Notes under the pieces: model-generated
What the model saw: only the letters and a program-made list of their open reading frames with translations
What the model was told of the DNA's origin: nothing
Databases searched by the model: none
NCBI GenBank assembly: GCA_024635655.1
Contig: JAGXIL010000077.1
Span: forward strand, 1 to 46,579
DNA length: 46,579 bases
Direction: 5' to 3'
DNA from: Gillisia sp.
GTDB lineage: Bacteria; Bacteroidota; Bacteroidia; Flavobacteriales; Flavobacteriaceae
Part shown: piece after piece, positions 31,118-41,700 of the stretch
Numbering within the stretch: position 1 is the stretch's first letter
Layout: every line of letters starts with the position of its first letter
Translations under genes and position numbers: made by a program

Positions 31118-32728
31118 CTAAGGATAATCTGTTATTTCTGCTATCAATCCCTCATTCGGCTCAAGTCTTATAGAATCTTTTAGTGTTTTTCCCTCATTCT
31201 TTATATGAGTTGAGGTAATCACAGCAGCTTTAAGGTTGTGTATATTGGGATCTAACATTTCTTCTGAATTGCCGAGATTGAGTGCAATAAGGAATCTTTT
31301 ACCGGAATGGGAACGGATGTAAGAAAGTAAATTTCCTTCAGTATAAACAGGTGTATAATCCCCTACCATCAGGGCCGGTTCATTTTGCCGGAGGGCTAAT
31401 AATTTGCGGTAGTACATCAACATACTGTCCTCCTTATCCCATTGATTTTTTACATTTACTTCCTGATAATTCTTCATTAAAGGCAGCCATGGTTCCCCTT
31501 TTGTAAATCCGGAATTTTTAGTATCATCCCATTGCATGGGGGTTCTTTCCGGATCTCTCCCTAAACCAATGCCGGGAATATTCTTTTCCTGAGGATCCTG
31601 TATCTGCTCTTTTGAAATAAAAACATCTTCCATTCCTATTTCATCTCCGTAATAGATCGTTGGGGTGCCCCTCAAGGTGAGTAACAGCATTGCCGCAACC
31701 CTTGCCTGCTGTTTTCCTATTCTTGTTGCTATACGAGAATTGTCGTGGTTTCCCAAAACCCAGTTAGGCCATCCATCAGGCGGAAGCGCGCCTTCATATT
31801 TATTGATTGCTGCTTCTATTTCCCGTGCGTCCCAGGGCAAGACCACAAGCTGAAAATTAAACGGTAAATGAGCTCCCTTGTTATCGATCCCGTAGTAGGC
31901 AATCAATTTTTCAATGGGAAGGTAGATCTCCCCAATTAGAACCCGCTCATCATATTCATCCACTACCTCCCGCATCATGCTCACGATATCATGTACCTCA
32001 GGCTGATCTGTTGTATAAACCTGCAGATGTTTGTCATATGGAGATTTATTCTCGGTGTATTCAGGATTTGGTGGATTATCGCGGAATTGATCATCTTTTA
32101 TCAAATGCCACATCACATCAACCCTAAAACCATCAACTCCCTTATCGAGCCAAAAACGCATGACATTGAGCATGGCTTCCTGAACTTCAGGATTTCGCCA
32201 GTTTAAGTCGGGTTGTTCTTTTAAAAAAGCGTGATAGTAATATTGTCCTGTAGTTTCATCAAATTCCCATGCGCTGCCACCAAATACGCTTAACCAATTA
32301 TTTGGAGGTCCCCCATCTGGAGCTGGATCTTTCCAAATATACCAGTCCCGCTTCGGATTGTCTTTGGAGCTTTTGGATTCTAAAAACCATTGGTGTTCAT
32401 TAGAGGAGTGATTCGGAACCAAATCGAGGATAAGTTTTAAATCCCGATCGTGAATTTCAGCCAGCAGCTTATTAAAATCATCCATTGTCCCAAATAGAGG
32501 ATGGATGTTTGTGTAATCACTCACATCGTAACCAAAATCGGCCATAGGGGAAGGATATATAGGAGAGATCCAGACTACTTTTATCCCAAGATCATTAATA
32601 TGATCCAGCCTTTGAATAATACCTTTTAGATCACCCACCCCATCTCCACTATTGTCCATATAAGAGCGGGGATAAATTTGATATACAATTTCCTTTTGCC
32701 ACCACAGGTGATCTTGTGCCTTTTTCAT
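31118..32728 (-). CDS. alpha-glucosidase (GH13)
   Basis: A 536-residue cytoplasmic GH13 enzyme of the oligo-1,6-glucosidase/alpha-glucosidase type. Catalytic nucleophile Asp204 (GFRVDVMW), acid/base Glu267 (VLIGEIYLP) and transition-state Asp329 (LGNHDNSR) are all present, with DLVPNHSS and YGYD-like FGYDVSDY in the barrel. N-terminal EIVYQIYPRSY is typical. No signal peptide. It would split short alpha-glucosides, possibly trehalose-, maltose- or isomaltose-type, into glucose, which glucokinase elsewhere in the window can phosphorylate. Spacing of 57 bp to the TreS-like gene suggests a shared transcript. Confidence 0.92.
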   Translation of the reverse strand: MKKAQDHLWWQKEIVYQIYPRSYMDNSGDGVGDLKGIIQRLDHINDLGIKVVWISPIYPSPMADFGYDVSDYTNIHPLFGTMDDFNKLLAEIHDRDLKLILDLVPNHSSNEHQWFLESKSSKDNPKRDWYIWKDPAPDGGPPNNWLSVFGGSAWEFDETTGQYYYHAFLKEQPDLNWRNPEVQEAMLNVMRFWLDKGVDGFRVDVMWHLIKDDQFRDNPPNPEYTENKSPYDKHLQVYTTDQPEVHDIVSMMREVVDEYDERVLIGEIYLPIEKLIAYYGIDNKGAHLPFNFQLVVLPWDAREIEAAINKYEGALPPDGWPNWVLGNHDNSRIATRIGKQQARVAAMLLLTLRGTPTIYYGDEIGMEDVFISKEQIQDPQEKNIPGIGLGRDPERTPMQWDDTKNSGFTKGEPWLPLMKNYQEVNVKNQWDKEDSMLMYYRKLLALRQNEPALMVGDYTPVYTEGNLLSYIRSHSGKRFLIALNLGNSEEMLDPNIHNLKAAVITSTHIKNEGKTLKDSIRLEPNEGLIAEITDYP

Positions 32729-32785
32729 AACTTTCCTATTCTTGTTTTCTTCCTTAGTTCTATACTTGAAATCTATACTTGATTT

Positions 32786-34417
32786 TTATATATATTTTTT
32801 ACGTTTATGCAGCCACCGGTAGCCGTAGGAATTCAATTTCACCTTTTGAGTCTTAGGATCAAAGTTTTCATAAGTATCATCTCCAAAAATGTCTTCGATA
32901 TCGGCGGGATCTTCAAGGTCAGTTTTTACAGTGACCTCTTCCCCGGAAAAATTATGAAAAGCCAGGGCCATTCCTTTATCAGACTTACGGCAATGAGCTA
33001 AAACCCTTTTATCTCCTGTATCCAATACTTCATAACTCCCCCATCCAAATTCCGGAAATTCTTTTCTAAACCTAATTGCACTGGCCATCCAGTTGAGAAG
33101 GGAATCCTTTTCTCTGTGCTGATCTTGAACATTGATTTTTTTGTAACTAAAATCACCCGTAGAAACTATATTCTTAATAAGATCTTTTTTGTCTGCTCCG
33201 GAAAAACCCCCGTTCTTCCCAGAAGACCATTGCATGACCGTTCTTACGCTATCTCTTCCTTCCATACTAAGGTCCTCCCCCATTCCTATTTCCTCCCCAT
33301 ATCTTAAAACAGGAGTTCCGGGAAGGGTAAAGAGCAGGCTATAGGTAAGTTCAATTCTCTTCCTGTCATTGTTAAGCATAGAAGCGGCACGCCTTCTTAT
33401 CCCCCTTCCAAAAATCTGCATATTCTCATCTGGTGCAAAAGCTTCAAACACTTCCTGCATTTCTTCTTCTGAAAGTTTATCAAGGTTAAGTTCATCATGA
33501 TTCCTAATGAAAATAGCCATTTGTTCCTTTTCCTGGGGTTGTGGCATTTCCTTTAGTGCCTTTGCAATGGGAGTAGCTTCTTGACGGGCAAGCGATAGGA
33601 ACAGGTAGTTATTTACATAGAAATTGAAGAGCATATGCATTTGATCCTCATCCCCAAAAAATTTCTGATATTTCTCCGGTTCCAGATCCACTTCGGCAAG
33701 CAGGATGGCATCTCTCTTTTGTGTTTCCACAAATTCCCGGAAATTCCTGAAGATCTCATGAGGGTCTTCCCCAAAGTCTACCTGTCCTTTTTCAGTAAAC
33801 ATATGAGGGGCAGCATCCATCCTGAAACCTGAAACTCCCAATTTCAACCAGAAGTGCATGATCCTGAAGATCTCTTTTTGAACTGCCTTATTTGATATAT
33901 TAAGATCTGGTTGATGAGGAAAAAAGGTGTGATAATACCAGGCTTTTGCTTTTCTGTCATACTTCCAGTTGGAGCCACCACTCCCACCTTCAGACATCAT
34001 ATTCTCTCCATCATCTTCAGGTTTTTCATCCTGCCAGATGTAAAAATCCCGGTACTTGCTCTTTTTACTTTTCCTTGCTTCCTGGAACCAGAAATGCTTT
34101 TCACTTGTATGATTAACTGCCAAATCAATGAGGATCCTGATTCCTACCTCTTCTGCTGCATCCAGTAGTTCTGTAAAATTTCCCAGGTCCCCTAAACGGG
34201 TGTCCAGCTCATAGTAATTTCTTACATCATACCCGTCATCTTCATTAGGGGTGTCAAAAAATGGCATCAACCACAGGCAGGTCACCCCAAGACTGGACAA
34301 ATAGGTTAAAGCATTTTTAAGTCCTTCAAAATCGCCTATTCCATCACCATTGGAATCTTTAAAGGTTTCCACATCCAGGCAGTAGATCACTGCATTTTTA
34401 TACCAGTATTTATTCAT
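32786..34417 (-). CDS. trehalose synthase-like GH13 enzyme
   Basis: A 543-residue GH13 protein whose blocks match trehalose synthase: WYKNAVIYCLDVETFKDSNG, DLAVNHTS, YYHTFFPHQPDLN, nucleophile Asp201 (GFRMDAAPH), Glu242 (LLAEVDLEPEKY), FIRNHDELNLD with Asp308, and GRGIRRRAASML. TreS interconverts maltose and trehalose; some relatives are alpha-amylases or hydrolases, so the exact reaction is not fixed by sequence. No fused maltokinase domain is present. It lies 22 bp after the LLM oxidoreductase gene and upstream of the alpha-glucosidase. Cytoplasmic, no signal peptide. Confidence 0.88.
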   Translation of the reverse strand: MNKYWYKNAVIYCLDVETFKDSNGDGIGDFEGLKNALTYLSSLGVTCLWLMPFFDTPNEDDGYDVRNYYELDTRLGDLGNFTELLDAAEEVGIRILIDLAVNHTSEKHFWFQEARKSKKSKYRDFYIWQDEKPEDDGENMMSEGGSGGSNWKYDRKAKAWYYHTFFPHQPDLNISNKAVQKEIFRIMHFWLKLGVSGFRMDAAPHMFTEKGQVDFGEDPHEIFRNFREFVETQKRDAILLAEVDLEPEKYQKFFGDEDQMHMLFNFYVNNYLFLSLARQEATPIAKALKEMPQPQEKEQMAIFIRNHDELNLDKLSEEEMQEVFEAFAPDENMQIFGRGIRRRAASMLNNDRKRIELTYSLLFTLPGTPVLRYGEEIGMGEDLSMEGRDSVRTVMQWSSGKNGGFSGADKKDLIKNIVSTGDFSYKKINVQDQHREKDSLLNWMASAIRFRKEFPEFGWGSYEVLDTGDKRVLAHCRKSDKGMALAFHNFSGEEVTVKTDLEDPADIEDIFGDDTYENFDPKTQKVKLNSYGYRWLHKRKKYI

Positions 34418-34439
34418 TCTTTTATATTCAAATTATTAA

Positions 34440-35396
34440 TTATGAAAGTTCAGGTAATACTTCTTTTCCGAAGAAGTCTATAAATTCTTCCTGATCTTCA
34501 TTGACATTATGAATTATGATCTTTTCAAATCCCATATCATGGTATTCCCTGATCTTATTAATAAATATTTCAGGTTTATTCCCAATGATGACATGTTCTT
34601 TTAGATCCTCTTTTCTCACTTTTTCACCTATGGCATCAAATTGTTCGGCCGTCTTTATATCTGAAAGAAGTTTACTTGGGAAAATATTGTTTTTCCATTG
34701 ATCCCAGGCTCCGGTGAGGGCTTTATCTTCACTGGAAGCATAGGAGATCTGGACTTTTATAGCCATTGGTTTTCCAACCCCTCCCTCCTCTTTAAAAGCG
34801 TCTATAACTTTTGTAAGAGTTTCGGTTGGCTGTGAGATAGTGATCAATCCATCTGCCCAGGTTGAAAGCCATTGTGCGGTTTTTGCGGTTATAGCTGCTC
34901 CATAAATGGTAGGAATTTGTGTAGGTGGAGTGAAAAGTTTGGCGCTTTCAACTTTCACAATTCCATGGTGGGTGACATAATCTCCCTTCCATAATTCCCG
35001 AATAACATCAACCGATTCTTTAAGCCTGGCATTTCGAATATCTTTTGGAGGCCATTTTTCTCCGGTTATATTTTCATTTACTGCCTGTCCGCTCCCCTGG
35101 CAAAGCCAGAATCTTCCGGGAAACATCTGGTCCAGGGTTGCGGCAGCCTGTGCAATTATTGCCGGGTGGTATCGCTGCCCCGGGGCATTCACGATTCCAA
35201 AATTCATTTTGGTGGCGTGCATTGCCGCTCCAAGCCAGCTCCAGGCGAACCCGCTCTCCCCCTGCTTATTGCTCCAGGGGTGAAAATGATCTGAAGAGAG
35301 GCATTCCTGAAATCCGGCTTTTTCAGCTTTTTGCACTAATTCTAGCAAGTGTTTTGGGGAAAATTGTTCGTGGGAAGCGTGGAATCCTATATTCAT
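34440..35396 (-). CDS. LLM-class flavin oxidoreductase (non-F420, TIGR03885-like)
   Basis: A 318-residue luciferase-like TIM-barrel oxidoreductase: MNIGFHASHEQF, ECLSSDHFHPW, FGIVNAPGQRYHPAIIAQAAATLDQMFPGRFWL cut into the usual LLM order, and a C-terminal GFEKIIIHNV strand. It resembles F420-dependent glucose-6-phosphate dehydrogenases in layout but belongs, to my recollection, to a branch seen in organisms without F420 that presumably uses FMN. It is the first gene of the operon with trehalose-synthase-like and glucosidase genes, so a sugar or sugar-derived substrate is likely. Substrate unknown. Confidence 0.87.
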   Translation of the reverse strand: MNIGFHASHEQFSPKHLLELVQKAEKAGFQECLSSDHFHPWSNKQGESGFAWSWLGAAMHATKMNFGIVNAPGQRYHPAIIAQAAATLDQMFPGRFWLCQGSGQAVNENITGEKWPPKDIRNARLKESVDVIRELWKGDYVTHHGIVKVESAKLFTPPTQIPTIYGAAITAKTAQWLSTWADGLITISQPTETLTKVIDAFKEEGGVGKPMAIKVQISYASSEDKALTGAWDQWKNNIFPSKLLSDIKTAEQFDAIGEKVRKEDLKEHVIIGNKPEIFINKIREYHDMGFEKIIIHNVNEDQEEFIDFFGKEVLPELS

Positions 35397-35721
35397 TATT
35401 GGAGGGTTAGTTAAAAAATAAAATTCTAAATTATAAAATCTTAAAAGGATAGCGAAAGAATTGGCGGGATGCCGGGGTTAAATAAAAGATAAAGTTTTGA
35501 CGGAATAGTTAAAGTCACAGCACAAGAAGGAATTGTACAAGCAATTTACTTCTATAAACCTCTTAAGCATTTTCACAATATTTACAATTTTTAAATAGAA
35601 GATTAGGTCACTGCACAAGGTTCAAAACTAACTTTACCGTATAGAAATTTATTCGAAGTTCTATTATTATTCATTTAGAATTATGGTAAATTGATTTGGC
35701 CATGATCTATATAAATAACAA
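35397..35721. other. intergenic stretch upstream of the sugar operon
   Basis: About 325 bp, AT-rich. The minus strand contains TATCTTTT near 35490, one base from the TAnnTTTG consensus, but without a matching TTG. No gene seen. Confidence 0.4.
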
Positions 35722-35758
35722 AAAAAGGTGGTAATCCATCTAGGAAAACCACCTTTTT
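35722..35758 (-). terminator. terminator of the giant secreted-protein gene
   Basis: AAAAAGGTGGT (35722-35732) pairs with ACCACCTTTTT (35748-35758); on the minus strand it ends in TTTTTTTGTT. It lies 23 bp after the stop codon. Confidence 0.85.
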
Positions 35759-35780
35759 ACTTTTTAATTAACAAATTACA

Positions 35781-38700
35781 TTAGTCCTCTTTGATCAACC
35801 TGAGGGTGAATACCTCTGGACTCTCAGTAGATACTTTTAAAATATATACTCCGTTCGGCATTCCTGATATATTGAAACTGTACTTCTCTCTACCTTCACT
35901 GTTAAGATCCCGTCCAATGGAATATGTTCTAATATATCTTCCATTGTAATCGTACATTGCTACAGTCTGTATTAGAACAGTGGGATCAGAAACCTGAAGG
36001 TAAACTTCTGCGCTTGCAGGGTTAGGATAAAGTTTAATACTAATTACCTCCTCCTGGTAAGGTTCCTCATCACTTATTGTTATAGCCTGCTTTGTATTAT
36101 CTTCCGATGATTTCAATGCAAGCGTAGATATATCTCCTGTTGGACAACCTGCATTATTAGCAGTTTCATAAGTGCTACTCAATTTATTGGCATGAGAATT
36201 ATTATTAGCAGAATTATTGAAAACTTCCTGGACGTCTGTCTTAATTTGCGCCTCTGGATACTCATAATTAACTGCAGAGGAACATGCATTAAGCAAAGCA
36301 GCGGTGGCCTGTTTGGCCAATTTGTCATAACCGCCTTTGTTTAAGCTAAGAGCCTCCAGAAGAGTTACCTCATTAGCTTTCCCATTTATACCTCTTTTGT
36401 TTGTAATCCCAAAAACGGTAAAGAAACTATCTGTAGGCTGATAGGTGCTGCACCAACCTGAAGAACCCGCCCAGAATTCAGCAGTACACCCTTGCAAGAC
36501 TACATCCACCAGATCCTCTCCGTTACAATCCTGGTCTATTCCATCGTTAGGTACCTCTGTGGCACCCGGATAGATCGTATTGTCATTATCATTACAGTCG
36601 GTATTATCAGCTACATATCCATTGGGTTGGTTACAGCTTTCCACACTGTCATTAGGATCTCCAAAACCATCTCCATCTTTATCTGCATACCAAATGGATA
36701 TTTGAAGGTTTTCATCAATATTTCCATCACAATTGTTGTCCTTTCCATCGCAAATTTCCGGTGCTCCGGGATAGGTTGTATAGTCACTGTCATCACAATC
36801 GGTATTGTCACCAACATATCCTACGGGTTGCTCACAACTTTGTAAGGAACTTACGGGATCTCCAAATCCAAATCCATCGCCATCGCTATCGATATACCAC
36901 GTAAGCTTGTTTTCTTCTAAACAACCTTCTGCCGTTATCGTCCAGGTAAAGCCGGTGGTCTTTGCATCTGAGTTTTCAGTATCACTGTCATCAACTTTGA
37001 CCACAACTGAATAAGGGCTTGAAAGATCAGCATTCATATCAATAGTTCCGCTAATTACTCCGCTGGCGGAATTAATAGTGACTCCCAGAGGTGCTCCTGT
37101 CATTGAATATACGAGATCCCCGTCACCTCCGGTGGCAGAAACAACCAGGCTTCCGTCCAGATTATCTCCAACGGTATTTGCCTGGTTTGCTATTGCCGCA
37201 ACTTGAATAGGGTTTTGAGGAGTTTCAGAAACAGTCCATGTGAAGCTTGTGGTCACTGCATCTGTGGTTTCTGTATCACTGTCGTCAACTTTGACCACAA
37301 CTGAATACGGGCTGGAAAGATCAGCATTTATATCTATGGTCCCACTTATTATTCCGCTGGTAGAATTAATAGTCACTCCCGAAGGTGCTCCTGTCATTGA
37401 ATATGCTAGATCTCCATCACCTCCTGTTGCTGAAGCCATTAAACTGCCATCCAATTCATCCCCTGCAATATTATTTTGATCCTGGATTTGAGATACCTGG
37501 ATTGGAGAGGTAGTTTCTGAAGCATTTATGATCTCAATTCCATTGATCATTGGATTTTTTTTGGCACCGTGGATAAAGGAAATATTAATAAAGCCGTCCA
37601 CAACTTCTATTGTCTGACTAATTACCCCACCTACCTGGTGTCCGAAAGCCACGATCAAATCAAGATCATCGAGCTCAGGATAAATTACTCCTTCAATTTC
37701 CACATCAAAAATTTGTCTGCCTACCCTGGAATTTCCATTATTGCCACTGCCGAAATACAAACGTACCTGATAAGTGCCTGATTTTGGAACCGGGAAGGAA
37801 TAGGTCATATTAGGCGCACCCGAGTTATTGTCCGAACGTTCAGAAGTAAAAATATCTGTTGGTGTAGTAGTAAGGTCCACATCAGAATCATAACTGGTCA
37901 TGGTGTATCCGGCAACAGTATTTGAACCCGGTTCAATTAAATAGATGGAATTTTCTACGGAAGTGTCCGCTCCCCAATCTTTTTCACCATCAATGGATGC
38001 AATAGCAGGCCCTCCGGCATTAACCCTGTGGAGCACAAGAGAAATTTCAAGTACAGTAACTGTAAAATTCTGTTCCACGGAATTATTCTGCTCATCTGTT
38101 GCAGTAATTTTAATGTTAGAATTAGCAGGGACAGAAGGATAATTTATTTGTAAGATATTGCCTGTAACTGATACTCCTATAGAAGAATTTGAACTTTGTG
38201 CGGTATAGGTAAGGTTTTCCACACCCTGATCATCATCAAAATAAGAGTCAAGATTAATGCTTTCATCGGGAGCATCTACATACCTCTCTAAATCGGGCAT
38301 TGTTCCCACCAAAACAGGTTCACCTTTTGAAATGGTCCATGTGAATCCCGTTGTTACGGCATCTTCAGATGTGCCATCACTATCATCAACTTTAACTACA
38401 ACTGCATAAGGACTTGAGGCATGAGCTCCCAAATCAATTGTACCGTTAATAACTCCGGTAGAAGAATTTATTAAAACCCCTAAAGGTGCTCCTGTCATAG
38501 AGTATACAAGATCCCCATCGCCTCCGGTGGCGGAAACTACAAGGGTTCCATCAAGATTATCTCCAACGTTATTTGACTGATCAGCTACTGCTGCAACCTG
38601 AATAAGAGTTTGGGGAGTCTCCGTCACCGTCCAGGTAAAACCGGTGGTAACAGCATCTGTAGTTTCAGCATCACTATCATCTACCTTTATCAAAACTGAA

Positions 38701-41700
38701 TAGGGACTTGAAACATCAGCTTCCATATCTATGGTTCCGCTAATTACTCCGGTAGCTGAATTAATAGTTACTCCCTTAGGTGCTCCTGTAATTGAATACA
38801 CCAGATCCCCATCGCCTCCGGTGGCAGAAACTACCAGGGTTCCATCAAGATTATCTCCAACGGTATTCACCTGATCAGCTATTGCCGCTATTTCTATAGG
38901 AGCTTCACTTCCTGAAGCATCTAAAATTTCTATACCGTTAATAAGTGGGTTTTCCACACCGTGGATTAAGGAAATATCTATAGAACCATCAGTGACCTCA
39001 ACCACATTAGTAATAACACCTCCAATTTCATGACCAAAAGTAGCTGATAGATCAATATCATTTAGATTAGTATAACTTAATCCTTCAATGGTAACATTAA
39101 AAATACGCTGTCCCGGTTCAGATGTTCCGTAGTAACCATTTCCCATATACAATCTTACTTCGTATAACCCGCTTTGAGATACAGGGAAGGAATAGGTCAA
39201 ATTAGGAGCACCTGCAACGCCATCAAAACGTTCAGTACCAAAGATACTAACCGGAGTATTGGTTTGATCTACTTCATTTGTATAACCTGAAATACTGCCA
39301 TCGAAAGTAGTATTTGATCCCGGTTCTGAAAGATAAGGAGAATTTTCTGCAGAAGTATCTGCACCCCAGTCCATTTCCGCATCAATAGAAGTTATGGCCG
39401 GACCTCCGGCATTAACCCGGTATAAAACTGCTAAATCATCCTGTACAGTTACCTTAAAAGTTTGCTCTATAAACTTAAAATCTAAATCGGTAGCACGAAT
39501 AGTAATATCAGATATAGCCGGAGTTGATGGAAAACTCAATGTTAGAATATTTGAATTAACGGCGGCTCCTATAGAAGTATTTGTGTTTGACTCTACTGTA
39601 TAGATTAGGTTTTCTAATCCTTTATCATCATCAAAATACTCATTGAGATTAATATTTTGATCGGCTGCTCCAATTGTTTTTACCAGGTTCGGAAGATCCT
39701 GCACAATAATAGGTTCTCCTGTAGTGATGGTCCAGGTAAAACTGGTACTTACTGCATCTGAGGATTTATCATCATTGTCATCTACAGTTATAGTAACGAT
39801 ATACGGACTGTCTGCATCTGCATTTAGATCTATCGTTCCTCCTATTTGACCGTTGGTTGGTTCAATATATACGCCCAAAGGTGCGCCGCTCATTGAATAG
39901 GATAAATTGCCATCTCCACCGGTGGCAGAAACAACTAAACTTCCATCAAGGTTCTCACCAACAACATTTAACTGTTCGGATATTTCAGCTACCTCAATAG
40001 GGGTGTCAACAGGTGTTACATTTCCTGAAGAACTTAATATTTCAATTCCGTTGATTAGCGGATTTTCCACACCGTGGATTAAGGAGATATCTATAGAACC
40101 ATCAGTGACCTCAACCACATTAGTAATAACACCTCCAATTTCATGACCAAAAGTAGCTGATAGATCAATATCATTTAGATTAGTATAACTTAATCCTTCA
40201 ATGGTAACATCAAAAATACGCTGTCCCGGTTCAGATGTTCCGTAGTAACCATTTCCCATATACAATCTTACTTCATATAACCCGCTTTGAGACACAGGAA
40301 AAGAATAAGTCAAATTTGGAGCACCTGCCACGCCATCATAACGTTCAGAACCAAAAATGCTTACCGGGGTTGTGGTTTGATCTACCTCATGGGTATAACC
40401 AGAGATACTGCCAGCATAAATACTATTAGATCCCGGGGATGTCAGATAAAGAGAATTTTCTGCAGAAGTATCTGCACCCCAATCCATTTCCTCATCAATA
40501 GATGTAATGGCGGGCCCACCGGCATTTATCCTGTATAAGACTGCCAAAACATCCTGTACAGTTACCGTGAATGTTTGCTCTACACTATTAAGGTCTGAAT
40601 CAGTAGCACGAATAGTTATATCTGTTATAGCCGGAGCAGATGGGTAACTCAAGGTGAGAATATTCGAATTTATGGTGGTACCTATTGAAGTATTAGTGTT
40701 TGCCTCTATCGTGTAGGTTAAGTTATCTAAGCCTTTATCATCATAGAAATATTCATTAAGATCAAAATTTTCATCGGCTGCTCCAACTGTTTTGACCAGG
40801 TCGGGAAGATCTTGTACAATAACAGGGGAATCTACTGTTACATTTAGAAAATCCCAGGTACCTTCAACTTCCACTCCTGCAGCATTTGAAGTTCCAATAA
40901 AACCCACGGCCAGATCGGTTCCGGCCTGTTGAATTGCATTTAGTACAGCTCCCTGTGCGGTAATTGTTCCCGCGGATATCCTAGGGCCGTTATCGAATTG
41001 GTATTCCAGATCAATTTCTCCGTTGGAAGGGTTTATATGGAAATATAAAGATGCGTTTGACGCAGGTCTATCCCCAGCGGGAATTTCAAGATTTAATGCT
41101 GCTAATGGATTATCGGTAATTTCCTGCTGGGCTGTTATACCTGAAGGAGTAAGAACAAATTTCACATAGTTGCTTTGTGTGCCATCTCCAATAAAAATAC
41201 CCAATTCTCCATTTGGGGCACTTGAATTGCCATACAATTGTAAAGGGTCACTAAAATTTAATAATCTGCCTGCCACGGTAAATATTCCTGTTGTTTGATC
41301 TACCTGGACGCCGTATTGAAAACCTTTTTCCTGAGTATTAAAAGTTCCTGATGCTGTACCTGATGTCATTTGCATGGTCATGGCACCTATTGCACCTCCA
41401 AGTATATCATTAGGGTTGGGATCATTCGGGTCATCCCGGCGATCAAGCCAGTTTAGCCAGTTAGGATTTGGGTCTCCATTGTTCATAAGCCCGGTCAATC
41501 CCAGTCCTAAATATCCTTTTAGTTCTGTATTACTGGAAAAAAGCTCATTGATTACAGGCACCACAAAAGCATCACTTCCGGTTTTAAGTGGGTCACCAAG
41601 TTGAAAAGGATCTTCTGCATCTAATATTCCATCATTATCATCATCGGTATCATTAAGATCAGAAACTAAATTTCCTCCTGCAGCTTTATCAAAGTCTGCG

